A stretch of DNA of 64,000 nt from Neurospora intermedia (taxonomy: Eukaryota; Ascomycota; Sordariomycetes; Sordariales; Sordariaceae). Each line of letters opens with the position of its first letter. The first letter of the stretch is position 1. Below the pieces are notes generated by a model. It worked only from the letters and a program-made list of their open reading frames with translations. It was not told the DNA's origin and searched no databases. This document shows positions 34,083-47,300 of the stretch, piece after piece. A program made the translations under genes and the position numbers. The stretch lies in assembly GCA_037102815.1 (NCBI GenBank), contig BTPP01000001.1, positions 1,761,001-1,825,000 on the forward strand. Reading direction: 5' to 3'.

Positions 34083-37000
34083 CTCACGAAGTTTTACTTC
34101 AGGGTTTCTATTTTCTTGCTTCTTTTTCCTTTTTCGTCTTTTTTTTTTTTCTCTTTCTCTACCGTTTTCTTGCTTATTCTTTTCCTTTTTTTCCCCTTCT
34201 ACCCAAAAACCATCCCGTCTTTCAACTGACGTACGTCAGGGTTGGTGGTAGTAGGTATTTGACCATTCCCAAGCATGTAGGGTATTACATGCATCCCCCA
34301 CGAGTCTAGTCACCATTCACTTATTGACATACTTATGTTGTTCCCATTACCGTTCTCTATCGTGCTTTGGCTACACTAGGTACCTTTCCTGCATATCATA
34401 CCATGCCATGCGTGTCTCAAAAACAATTCTCCGTAGCGTGGTTTCGTGTCGAGTCATGTGTTAGGTACTTATAGGCTTATCAAGGTAGATAGAGAGATAT
34501 ATCTCAGATACCAGCCTATGAGGCGGAATCCTATTTACCTTTTCTTTGCAAAAAGTTCGGTTGGGATGGGCGGCTAAGTGGCGTAGGCGCGGTACTTAAC
34601 CTCGTAGGCGCCGAAGTGGGCGTAGCGTAAGCGGCCTATATGTACCGAGGGAGTGATGGAGATGGGTTCGGGAGCGGGGGCTTGGTATCGCGTCAGCGGA
34701 GAAGCTAAGAATAAGGAATCAAGGATATTTTACGTGATAGCTAGATACCTACCGTACCTTTGCTTCGATAATGGAAGTGGTGTAAAGAAAATTGGCAAAG
34801 TGAAGGGATAGAGGGAGATGAACAAGAAGTGCTTCTTTGCACGGTATGTGACCAGAAATATCGACAACTGAAGTTTGTTCCACAATAACCGTGCATGTAC
34901 CACTTCTCATATCTTGTGATTGTACCTCTATGAATGTAAATTTCAGAATTACCACTCATGGAATAAGTCGCGACTTGTAAAGTGAACGTGATGTAAAGAG
35001 CAGGAAGATTCGACACATCTCGTATCATCCATCCTCACTGTAGCGAAACAACCGCGGCCCAGTTCCCGCTATCAACCCCTTTAAGCGTTGTTATTTACAA
35101 TATCACTCCGAGACGCCCCATAATGCCAACATTTCAGCTCTAATCACTATACATGTAAGTGCAAAGACTCTAGAACTCCCTTGACATGGGTAGATTGGGA
35201 TGCTTCCCGTATTATCACAACCGCCTAATATCTCGGGTACCGTAGATCCAATTACCCGAATGGATGTGGCGATAAGTTTAGTCCACGGCGTGACTAGTGA
35301 CCAAAGATAGGTAGAGGTACGTAGGTGGACGGAGACAGGGTGTTGTACCCTTGGCTTTCTCACCAGGTAGTGTTGTTGTTCTTATCGTTGCCTTTGACTT
35401 CTTCGGAAGAAAACTTGGTGTTGATGATGATGATGATGGTCAGCAAGGGAAAAAGATGAGGGGTGTGAAGGGATCGACCTGCTCTTAGAATACCAGACTC
35501 ATCAAGAGGAGCCAGGCGAAATTGTAGTGAGACTTTGCGGGATAGCCCCTTTCCGGTGTCACAGAAGCACAAACACAGTGGCTGACAGACATACATATGC
35601 CAGTGTGTTCTCTTCTAGAAGGAATCCCGGGCACTCGGCTATAGGATTGGCACGCAAGCTTGTAGCTATGCGTGCGACGTTCCTCACGTCGAGGGACACC
35701 AGGTACTCAGCATGGCGCAGTGTTTCAGGAAGAGGCTGAGTTGTGTGGAAGCCTCACAAGTCGTTCTCTGACGTCTAGTGGGGGGTTCGTTGCCTCAGGT
35801 ATAGTAGACTTGGTCCATTGAGAGTCAACCCTTTGGTCAGACAACTTTACATCCACCCGCAGGAGGGCGGCGGGCACGTGGGGAAGCCATCCCGAAATTG
35901 ATACTTGTAGTCGTGGATGATTGGAAGAGGTCCTACCCTTGGGTATGGTTCGTACGCCGTTGCAGACAGGTAGGTAGTACTTGGTGATGGGACGCCGGAC
36001 ATTTGGCGTGGTGGTGGTTTGTACACTCGCAATCGTGCTCATCGTGTCACTGCTGACCTGCTTTGCGTGATGCTTGGGATCAATGTTGTAGGACAATGAT
36101 CAACATGTTGTGTCGGCTCAGTGTCCAAGAACAAACGATTGATGAGAGCTCAGAGCTCGCTTGCTAGAGTATGTGCCCCCTTGCGAACCCTGAGTAGATA
36201 TATGTCACCGGTGACTACAGAAGTTGTATGTGTCAAGGTGTCAAACTGTAGAAGTACAGTGAACAGGACTAGTGGGTAGGATTGGAAGATTGTACCTTAC
36301 AGGCGGCGCCATTTATCAGATAATCTCATGAGAGTGTAGAATGGTGTGCAAACCAGTAACCCCACTGAGTGGTAAGAAGGCACATGCTGAGGCTTCGTTA
36401 CTGCTGAGCCTCCATCTTAGCAAAAACGACGCGGGGGGAGCAGACGCTAGGAGGATTCTTCTTCCCACCAACGCTTCTACCTCACTGTTTCACAAATACA
36501 TAGCCATCGTCAGCGGCTCAACTCGGTGTGGACATCCAGAAAAACTCACATCCTTAAGATAACGGCTTGGTTGCCCATGGCGCCACATCTGTCGTCGCAG
36601 CCACCCATCTTCCTCGATCCACCATGGATGGAAACCTGCTGGATCAGCTTACTGAGTTGCGGGAGTACGGCCAGTCAGACCGGCTCGCCGCCACAGTTCG
36701 ATCAGTAATGTCGTTGGTGCAGAATAGTGGAGGTGGCGGCCACTCGGCGAGAATTGTAAGGCAAGTAAGAACCATCGTCGCTAACGGCTCAAACTGGGGG
36801 TTGGCGCGGCGTGTTGCGAGAGTGAGTGTGGCCAGTGATGGCAGTGGACAGTAAGCCCTTGAGGATGTCTAATTCTCACACTCTGAAGGAAATGTGGTTG
36901 ATGTTGATGTTCGTACAACACAAAAACCCTATGACCGGCCGACCGCACAGCTGGCTCACGGCCGATAACTTGACCAGTTTCACCACTGTACGAGACTTGT

Positions 37001-40000
37001 AACGATTCATTGGAAAGTAGTTCTCATGGGGTGCTGTTGTCAATGGGTATCTCGAAAGCAAGAACTGATTGTACAAATTCTACACAAAGAGCAGTGGCTT
37101 GGAGGTATGGGTTGCTATCATGTTGTGCTCAGTGTTCCTCGCTCACACTTGCGCAAGCTTACTTGTTCAGTTCCTGCTCCGAATGGTGTAAGCGGGAAGG
37201 CGCTACGGTGTGAGTGAGGGTGTGACACGCACATGGGATGCAACTCCCTGATTCATAATTACATATCCGTCGTGTTCACCCAAGGGATATTCTCATTGTT
37301 CTGTCTAGGCTCTCCATCAATGTATAATACTGTGGCTTGATGTTGGTTCGGGTCTTGGGATGACGGCTGTTTCTCCAGTGTTCATTATCTGCCGCGGAAA
37401 AGTTCGACCCAGGCTGTACTGAACGGAAAGAGTATTCAGGTGGAAACCGACCACAGTTGGCTATTGTATAGTAAGAAAACTTCCATCCGTCGTGCTCAAA
37501 CACGGGAACTGTAGGACCTAAGAAGTTCGGGTGATGTTGTGTGGGCGTGTGTAACTGTGGTTAGATAGGTATAGCCGTGGAAAAAAGAATGTGAGAGACG
37601 GACTGTGTGTTGAACGAGTGTCAACTTGAACCTAAGATCCGAGAAAACAGGAATGTGCGCAGTGCTTTCTGATGGCAGTGTCAATATGAAACAAATCATG
37701 ATGGAAATTCTTGAGATGCCGATATGGGTAACATCGGGTTCCGGAAACCAAAGGGTCCAGACGGACTCCAGTCGCGGGAGCCATACATTCTGTGATCCCC
37801 ACGGATGTCCGGTCTATCTAGTCCATGTAGCTTGCTATGAGGTATCCGAACGGCTAGAAAACTGTTGTCGAGTGTGTGTATGGCAAAGGGTCCACGATAA
37901 CTTACCTGCTTCAAGGCTAACATGAATGTGTGCGGGGGTAATCATCAGCCTTTACAAACCTATTGCCAAAATATCTTCGCAAGAACTGGCGAGTGCGAAA
38001 GAGGGTCGAGGCTCGGTCGATGGCGAGAGCGGAATAGGGATGTGACGTCGAGTGCCCAGAGCTAGCGCTACTACGGTGACATTTCCAGAGCATATCCGCT
38101 GTTAAGGTGGGCTGTATTGGCCCCAAATTGGCTTGCTGACTGGTGATCCCAGGGCTGAACTGGAGGGCTCAATAAGGCTGCGCTAACGCTGAGCTAGGTT
38201 GCTTTAGTCGTCCGTGTTATCGCCTTACTAGCCTCCCATTTTCTGGCACCTTCTCAGCGGGCACTTCACATTCATGATTTCGATCCCGAAACAACATCTG
38301 CAGTATCGCGGCATCGTGCAGCTCTGGTCAGCACCAGGCACGTCAATACCATCCAGGATCTGTCTTTTGCACTGGATCAAGCTGCATTCCATTGATCGAT
38401 CCGTCCACGATCGGTAATTTCAAGTTAAACAACCAGCGCAACCTCGAGTCCCTCAACCCCTTCCGAAGAATGCGCGCCCGGTCGCCCAATGGCAGTAACA
38501 AATCGATGACAAGCGAGTTCTGGCGAGTTCATTCCGATGCCAATAATACAGTCTGAGACAATAAGATAGGATGGAATCTCATGCGCTAGATATTTGAAAT
38601 CATCCAGCAACCATGCCGTCGCGATCCGTCTCCCTCGTTCCGGAGCCCCGCGCCGCCGAACTGCGTCAGTCGCCGTAAAGAATCGAGGCAATTAGCGACT
38701 GCAAATGGCCTCCTTCCCTCGTCATCACGGCAGATTGACGAAGCACCAAGCAATATGCGCCGATACCCTATCCAAGTCGCCAAACTGTGGTTCGCCGGCC
38801 TCGTTGCGACTCTAGCCTGTGGCCCGCGCCTACTCCGACCACGATAATAGAAGAATGAATACGAGCGTAAAAGAAGAAAGGAAATCACACGGTTGTTGGC
38901 TTGGGGGTTTTTGCTGTCTGCCATTACTGCATCATTGCATCTGGCACTGGGCGCGCTAGTCTACACTTCACAAGGTTTGCCGAGTTACGGCCGTGTGTTG
39001 TCGTCTGTTGTGCTCCCCGTACGCACCCGCACCCGCAGCCGGCCACCCGCTTCATGATCAATCTTCTTGATCCCCCACTTCAGGAAAGTCACCGCAGACA
39101 CAATCTTCACGGTTTGGGACTCAGCGAGTGTCCCATGGCCCTCCTCAACGACGAGGGTAACCCATCCCTCGTGCAAAATTCCCGACCTTCCGGTCTGCAT
39201 GCGCACCATGGAGACCAGCATTGACAGCATGCTACCCTTCAATAGCCCATGCCGTGCTTCCTCGGGATTTAAGAAAGCACCCGCCGTGCCTCTATCATCT
39301 CGGATCAGAACTTACAATAAATGTGGAAGACACCATAGGGCCAACACCGCTCCTTTGAGGCTTGATCCATCGTCAACCCCGCCAAAAAGAGCCTCTGGAA
39401 GAGCGGCGTTGCCGTGGCTCCACGACTGTGCAAGCCACTACAGTTACAGTCATCACTTATGCAATATCATCCACGCTGTGGTACGCTTCGGCACTTCTCC
39501 GGCCTTCTCGAGCGAGTTTTGACCTTGCACAAATCATCAGCCTCCGGGGACGGCGCAATCATGGGACCGAATTGCGGAGAGATAACTTACCGATCTACAC
39601 GAGCGACCTGTCAGTAGCTGGAGAGAAACGAGGCGATACCGATGCCTTAACTGCGACATCTGAACGCCAAGTTGACCGTGGGTACGCTAGGTTAACGGAA
39701 GGACGTCTATCCGAGAGTCCATGTATGACCGTCGCGAGCTTCTGGCTTGACGGTATCCGAAGTTAGCCTTGAGGACGGTGTCTGGTAAGTCTGCCGTCTT
39801 GAACTTAAATTTACCAGTCATCTGATTGGTCTTCTCTTCTTGAAACTCCAAGCACCATGTCTCTACATCGCTTGTGGAGTGGATAGATAGGGCAGAAATA
39901 GCACATCACTGCTCAGGCAGCGGCCTTTTGGTGCCAACCAAGAGGACGTTCACAGTGCCTCCTGCAGACTCCCGTGCGACGATGATCTTCCACCATGGCC

Positions 40001-43000
40001 AAGGTGGCGCTTCATGTCTCTCGGAAGGGTAAAATCCCGCCTAAAGCGGGAAGTGAATACCTAGCTTTCCCAGTGACCCAGACCATGTGTGGAAGTTCCG
40101 TCTTATGATTTTGGTTCCCTTGAGCATTTGCATATTAGCTCGGACATGCGCATCTTCACCACTTGGTGTTGTATCCCTTCGCTGCCATTATTTCAGTGAT
40201 ATCCCGCAGCAATTATGAATTCTCTCCTACGCAAAAAAGGATTTGATATCTCGGGCGGCGACCCGGTGTTAGTGCACCCTAGGGATTTCGGTATCATCCC
40301 GCGTTCATCCCTCCCTCCCATAGACATGGATACACCTTACCTCTACCCACGAGAATCGATCAAGTAGTACGGCCAAGAGCAAGCCTTATCAAGAGTTGTC
40401 TAACACAGACTTTCCAGTGGATGGCAACCGAGAGTGTGAACCGCAATATGTATCCCGCCCCTCTCTTTACAACACGCAGGGACACATTGTCTGGCCACCC
40501 TCCCTCGCTTTCGGAAACATCTGATTGGGCTGGGCGATCTCGATGTACCGTGTACCATCCTGTAAGGGTAATGAGGCAGCACACACACAGTCTGAACATT
40601 TCCAGCTTACACGTGCAGCGATTAAATCCCGAAAAGGCAACCGTTACGATCCGATTCACACCCTCTTCCTCAGCTCCTATAATGCTGGCATCGGATAGGT
40701 CAAGAATGAAACTCCATTTCACTTACAAGAGCTCTTCGACAGACAGGGGTATACACCTCCCTGCAGGCAGCTACCTTGTAAGCAACATAGGTATACACCC
40801 CCGTCTTTTGCATACCTTCGTATCCATGCCATTGGAGGAGGCTTCTCTAAGCTTGAAGGGAAGCTAGCCACGCTCGGACTTTTTGAAGCTTATTCTGACA
40901 CCGTCTCATCGGCTGGAAGTCCAGTGCATGGCAACTGTATCGATCATGATTGCGCGCAACAAACCAGCACAGCATTACTCTCTTCAAACCGTTTCTTGCT
41001 TCGCGTTTTATCAAAACCTTGCTGGGTAGTGATCGTCAATACCTGAAGCCTAACCCAGTAACCATTGATAGTGTAGGAGCCTCTTTAGACTCCTATCCTG
41101 GACGACAATGGTTATGCCAAAATCCATGTCAACAACCAGTCAGTTCCAGTAGCCTATTTTCCGATGCTCGGCATCAACTTTCCGCTGACAATCACCTCCC
41201 TAACCAAGAAGCACACAAAGGAATACAAAAAAATAAAAAAAATAAAAAATTTTCGAAATAGTGCGACTAAACCCTGCGCTTACATGTACTCAACTTAATG
41301 CCGAGCGGATTCGTTTCCCAACTTCAAAGGTACTGTAACCTCGGGATTACACATTTACCAGAATTACCGACCCACTGCCGACTTCTAGCTACCACCGGAT
41401 TCTTACGTGGGATTCTAGAACCTCGGAAATGTAAGCTATGATGATCAAACGGGGCGTACCAAAGTTGGAAATCTACGGAACCAGGAAAAAGAATCATGGC
41501 AGAAGAAGAAAAGAAAAATAAAACGTTCGATAATGACAATAGCTTGTTTGATATGAGCTGATATGGGTTGATATGGGTTGATCTGGAATGTGCTACACAC
41601 ACACGCACACGTTGCTTTTTCTTCTTTTTTTTTTTTCCTTTTTTTTTCTATTCTACTTCCCTCTACGCCTCTTGTGCTTGTGTAACTTTACTTCATATCA
41701 AGCAAGGTTGGCACCAAAGTCACGCTCGCTGAGTTGTTCTGAATTTTAAGTCCCAGGCATGACCAAGTAAAGACATATATCACTTAGAACGAATGCCGAG
41801 ATCGAGCTTGCACGACTTCTTCAGGGGGGAAACACAGAGAAAACAAATCAGGATAGGAGTACAAGAGACTCGACTGGAAACTCGAAACAAATAGAAATGG
41901 AATTCAGCACCTGATACTCAGCACCTGATACCAGCTAGTCGGTAATCAGAGGGCCTTCAATCAATGCAATCGTAAAAGATAAAAAGAAGAAAAATAGAAA
42001 AGAAAAACAAAAGATATGCCCCCCAGTGATGGCAGTGACCGGACTCCCCAACATAATGAAGTGAAATGGGTATTCCAGCAAAACACATGGTTTTTTTTAT
42101 CCCTGAACCCATCAAAAGGTTCGCTTCTATAAATGACAAAGGCATTCTTTTGCTGTTTTTCCCTCCAGCCAGCCAATCAGCCAGCTACCTCTAGCCCTGT
42201 AAATGTGCGCTTGTGTGTACGTTATGAATGCACATGAGGCCGGCTTGCGCTAGAGCATGGCGGTCTCACTGGATAGATTTCTGTTGGCTGAGATGAATCT
42301 GAGGACATTGTGCAGAGAGAGGCCATCGCCGAAATGCGCTTTCCAATCCTCCTCGAGGGCGTTTTGGATTTCTGGCCCTGTGGTAGCCGGTTTGTCTCCC
42401 TTGAATTAAGCACAAGAGCCTTAAATCTCGAGTTGACGCCGAGTGTTGAGTTAGTTCCCGTGCAAACGTGAACAGCTGGACGTTGGCCCTCTTTCTCTTA
42501 TACTAAAAGATAGACACCCCATCGCTGGTGGCCGTGGGGAGGGAGGGTTGGTCGAAAGAGGTTTCAACTCCTCCGAAGGCGGAGGAGACGGGATACTCGG
42601 AGCCGGCGAAAGCAGGACTTGAGAAGACACCCAAGCAAGATTTTGATGAGTTGTGGGAGTGAAAGACATCACTCTGTTGTTGTTTGGCTTGATTTGCGAA
42701 AAAGTCTGTTGGTGTACGGTAGATGCGAAGGTGGCGTTGTTGTAGGTTTACCTGAAGTGATGGAAAGCGTCTTGATGTTGACCAGACGAGTGGATGTCGT
42801 TTTCCCCTCCCAAAACGAGGCAAAGGTTGACAGCCTCGTACCCGAAACACATACCCTTATGGGACTAATGTCGGTGAAGCCCATAATGCTGTGATGTGTT
42901 GTGTGTTCGTTTGTTTTGTTTTTGTAACCATAAGTTGTGCGTCCGTTTTCAGGGTGGTCCACACGCCTCAATCGGCACTCAAGTAAGTTGCTGGTTTTCT

Positions 43001-43331
43001 CGAGTAGTGCCCTTTTGAGGCTGGCGTTTTAAACTGGGTAATTCCTTTCAGAAATAAAAATCACAGCCGAGATGAATGGATGGATGGAGGGATGATGGCG
43101 TAAAAATCTGCAATAACAGATTTGAGCGTTGGTGTGTATCTGTCAACGTGTCTGTTTTTGAGAGACATGGACTTGCACACACACCGACAGACACCTTCGC
43201 CTGTATGGCGACTGGACTCGCAATCGCATTTTCTTCTTTGCTTTCCTCCAAAGAGAGGAACCACCTGGTGATCAAATACCAGACGCTACTGCTGTTGATT
43301 TTGTTGAGTGGTCGTAGACGCAGGCTAGAAG

Positions 43332-44285
43332 TCATTGCTGAAGCTCTAGCCCACCGGCAAGTGCTAGTTGTTGGTCCCGCTGAAAGGCGCCGATCAACTC
43401 GGTGATTTTAATTCTGAGGGATCCCAACTCATACCTGTCCGCGCCAGATCGACGCGTTAGAATACTGAGAATTTTCAGTGTCCTCAGTGTGCTCCTCCTC
43501 TCCCCGGGAGTCAGCAACAAGGAGAAGGGTAACACATCGACCTCATATGCCTTTACACCCTTTCCAATCACTAAGTAAAGTTCCGTAATAAATGGGGCGC
43601 TACGTCTGTTCGGTCCAAAGCAATAGGGACAGCGTATTAAGTAGGCGAGCGAATGAGCCACCTCTCGATTTGCCTGTATGACCTTGGAAGCCCGATCACA
43701 AAGGGGAACTTGTTGGTCAATGGCCTCTTGAGCCTGAGCCAATTTCCAAAGGCAACCGCAATTGGGGGCTTGGGCCAGAGCAGGAGAGCCCAGTGCCGGA
43801 GGCGCAACCAAAGCGGGAGGCATAACCGGGCCGGGAAGGAGAGCAGGTACGGAGGCAGGAAGTGGATGGGCGGAACTCGAGAAAAATGTCGTAGTCTGCT
43901 CAAATGAGCCGGACCGCACCGACTCCGGTGGAGTTATTGGCTGGTACCCGTACGGGTAAGGCAAGGGTGCCGACATTCCGCCCACCAGAAGCGCCTCACC
44001 GGCATTGGGGCCAAAGTCAACTAGATATTGACGGCCGGGAGGACTGGCTGGTAAACCTTCGCCTGGGTCGTCCTCTCTACCCCGTCTGTTGCAGTAGTGT
44101 ATACTGCCCTTGTGCAAACACCGTTCACACATCCCACTTCCGCCAGCTCCTGGTCGGCACGCGGTCTTTGCTAGCCTGCATGCGTAGCAGGACGTTGGCC
44201 GGAGGTCCCGTCGACGACACGCACATCTCTCTCCGATGCAAATTTTGTGTTGCTCACAGGTATCGGAGCAAACGTGGCGACCCAT
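43332..44285 (-). CDS. Zn(II)2Cys6 transcription factor with AflR-like C-terminal region
   Basis: A single open frame of 317 aa from an ATG in good context (GCAAAATGG). The frame extends upstream to 44,378, but the extra residues look non-coding, so the later start is preferred. Residues 33-65 form a binuclear cluster C33-x2-C36-x6-C43-x9-C53-x2-C56-x8-C65, longer in its loops than the standard form. N-terminal to it is an unusual C6-x3-C10-x2-H13-x2-C16-x4-C21-x-C23 cluster followed by RRR. A Pro/Ala-rich linker (about 70-174) leads to a region starting C176-G-C178 and continuing through a D-x4-VI-x2-NRE stretch to C219-x2-C222. This matches the pattern I know from the C-terminal domain of AflR-type secondary-metabolism regulators. 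It is a nuclear regulator. It ends about 5.8 kb from the 3-prime end of the PKS on the same strand, so regulation of that PKS is plausible but inferred. A small 3-prime intron (donor-like GTATGAG in the last exon) cannot be excluded. Confidence 0.78.
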   Translation of the reverse strand: MGRHVCSDTCEQHKICIGERCACRRRDLRPTSCYACRLAKTACRPGAGGSGMCERCLHKGSIHYCNRRGREDDPGEGLPASPPGRQYLVDFGPNAGEALLVGGMSAPLPYPYGYQPITPPESVRSGSFEQTTTFFSSSAHPLPASVPALLPGPVMPPALVAPPALGSPALAQAPNCGCLWKLAQAQEAIDQQVPLCDRASKVIQANREVAHSLAYLIRCPYCFGPNRRSAPFITELYLVIGKGVKAYEVDVLPFSLLLTPGERRSTLRTLKILSILTRRSGADRYELGSLRIKITELIGAFQRDQQLALAGGLELQQ

Positions 44286-44378
44286 TTTGCCTATGATACA
44301 CTTCGTGTTAGTTTCGTTGGCCAAGGGATAAGCCAAAGACATCTGTTCATGACATTGGAACTGAATAACAAACCGCAC

Positions 44379-47300
44379 GATAAGTACCTGTAAGGATATT
44401 ACTTACCAATGACGGTGTGGAGAAGGAGTGGCCGCGAATCGGGGCGGTAGAGACTGCTGAACGATACCACTGACAACAAGAAGGGGATAGTCCATCTCAG
44501 CACAAGCACCAGTCATGTCCGAAACACATGGTCTATCGAGCAAAGAAAGCTGCCGGAGTTTGGACAACAGCACTCAAGCCACGGAATAGTATCATCTCAG
44601 GTCGAAGCGGATTAAATTGGGAAGTGTCCGTGAGTCAGTGAAAAACTGGAAGTCAATTCTATGGGATGAGTAAGTGTGGAACGTTGGGGTATCCCCTTGT
44701 CGCAAAAGGGTAACGAGCACGTATAAAACCTTTCTCTTCTGCAGGTAATTATCTGGCGTGAACATCTTGAACAGCAGGCTGATAGCCCAATCACCAGACA
44801 CATCCATCAACGCCTATTGCTTGAATGGTCTGATGCTTATCTTCCATCGAGCAATGCTCAAGAACATAGCCTTTTCGACTGACTACGGTATCTCTTCAAG
44901 CATTATGTGGTCAAGAAACAGCCTGTCTACAACATCGTCCACATTACATCTTCACCCCAGGCTGTGGCTGCTTGCGTGATTACATCATTGGTCCCAACTG
45001 CGGCTTGGATGCTTGTGGCCTATGAGCGAGTCGACATCAACTTCTATGGTGACACTTGGCACACCATCAGCTCCCTCACTGACACCGATCATTTCCTTCT
45101 AGAATAAGGTTCGTGCCACAGACATTCCATCAACACAACCAACCTTTGTTCGTCCTACGTTGAGAATCCAGGGCAAGACCGAAAGGGATTCTGTTACGGG
45201 TGTCGGGAGACATAGGATTAGTTGGACAGGCAGGTAAACTCACACTCCGGGCAAGAATGATTGATAATTAGAAGGTGAAGAAGATGAAAGAATGGAAGGA
45301 AACCCACAACTGCACCTCGGATTGCAAGTCACGTAGACAGGGTCACTGATTGACAACTAACCGAAAGAGTAAGTCGACAACAAGAGCTTCCGGCAGATGG
45401 GGGACTGAAGACGGGAAGATGACGAGAAAGAAAGTGAGTATGTGGCAACTTGCAGGAAGCTACTGCTTTGATAGACATCTTTTGTGCAACCAAAGCTAAT
45501 AGTGTAGGTGAACAGCAAGCGAGTCTGGAGTGAACTGTGACGGTACCGCTTGACTAGGAAGTCCCAGCTTGGGTTTATCTTCGGGTAGGTGAAAACTCCG
45601 GTCGACAGGAAGGTGCTGCTAGATGGTGGTATCTCATGTTTTGCCATCATGGATGATGGGTTGGGCAGTAGATGAGCGGGAATTTCAACGTTTTGGGGTT
45701 CTTTCGGACATCACGAGCGAGTAAAATAAACTTGAGGATGACGTTCAACAAAATTGGAACTAGAAGGGGGAACCGTTGTTTAGATCATCCCCGACGTTGA
45801 ACTTGTGCGGCCCGTGTCTTCGTGCCTTCCGTCTAATACTATCACTCAAAGGTAGCAAAACGAATATTTCCAAGATAAACCGGGCGTGCGAGGTATGGAC
45901 TGTCTCCGAAGTCGGGAAGACGTCTTTGATGGATTACACTTGTCGTGGGTGTTTGATAAAAACAAGGCCACGGAATCTATGTTATGAGTCTACTAGAACC
46001 ACAAGTGGTAGGTCATCGCTGGTACTAGCTATGATACACTGTCAAATCTGTGATGATGTCGATTGGGTTGTGAGGATCCTGGCCGGTTGGTAATCCAAAC
46101 ATTCCCAATGAACATCAAGAGCACAACGAAGGAGCTGAGGACGGACCCAGCCATGCCAAGGGAAACTACCTGAAGGAAAGGAGTGAGCAATGGCGAGAGA
46201 TTACGACTGCTGAATCATCAAAATCACCTGCCTTGTGTGGCCATGAGTGAGTCGGTAAATCATCCAGCAAGTACCCCACGACCTGCGCTGATGTCCAATA
46301 CAAGATTCGATCTCCACGGCGACATGTGACAGTCAAGGCTCAATGAAGAACCGAAACCAACAACACATTTCTCACCGATACTAGATAATCACATATTCAT
46401 CTCGCCTTCATACACATGTAGGTATTCATAATGTGGCGTCAATGGCGTAACCGCCTTGAAAAGTTCCAGGAGGATTTGCTCCAGTCCAAGCGCCTCTGAG
46501 GCTCCTCCAAGTCCACAATCCACACGCAGCCCAAGTTGCTCCTTCTAGATTTTCATCCATCCACCCCTTCCCCGAATTTGTCTTTCCTCACACCTAGGTA
46601 TCTACCCTTTCCCTCCCTCCCCTCTCATCCTTCCGGAAGAGAACGAGAAAAGAAAGGAAAAGAACGCTACAAACCGAATCACGACATTCGATCAGCAGCG
46701 AGAGATCCATGCTTTTTTTTTTTTGGGAGGCGGAAGCTGAGCGGCGCCTGCCGGCATCTAAGAACAATTTGAGTTGCGATACGATGTAGTACCAAGTATG
46801 TAAGTATCGTGCGCCGTTTTCATTGATTTCGCGCCACATTTGTTCGTGAGGATCGACGTTGACTCGCTGGGTAGGGTGAATGGCTACCTACACTACTGTA
46901 CTTGGCAATTCATATCATGGAACTGACGGCAATGAGTGCCTACTATCTAATGCGCGTATAGCGGAGCAAGGCACTCCCGTCCCGAAAGATCGACCATGCG
47001 AAAAAAAAAATTGATCTTCACGTATGTTATGCTTCAAGTTGATCTTGTGTTCTTTTTCTCTTCACCGCTTCGCTCGCTTCAGTGTGCGGAGGGATGTCGT
47101 GCATTTGGGGCGTAGACCGTGCAGGATAAAACTCCCGCTCTATTGGACGATCTTCAGCTGGAATATCGCATTGATCAAGCCTCAGCGCCAGCGGCCAGCA
47201 GCCAAATATCGTTTACTGGTTGCTATATGCGATATCCTTGACAGTGAGGTCAAGAGTCAAGGTGGGATACGCATCGAACAAGGTAAAACACGGTAAGTCA

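Larger units (their letters stand above)
28164..43331. other. About 15 kb without a confidently supported gene
   Basis: All reading frames here are short, overlap each other on both strands and show no recognisable domain. Weak candidates are the Cys-rich frames at 29,835-30,552 (listed separately) and a 76-codon frame starting at 36,624. Low-complexity tracts include (GAA)n at 33,713-33,737, 52 T at 34,031-34,082, (GAT)n near 35,425 and T/A-rich runs near 41,220 and 41,620. TAGGTACC-type words recur (near 33,905-33,940, 34,376 and 35,963). Unrecognised multi-exon genes with small exons cannot be excluded by eye. Confidence 0.5.

Noticed and set aside
33949-34309. Plus-strand poly-Phe reading frames
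   Set aside because: Produced by the 52-base poly-T tract and flanking T-rich DNA.
39067-39522. Plus-strand frame of 151 codons
   Set aside because: No domain, overlaps other frames on both strands, and reads as chance composition; no splice context supports it.
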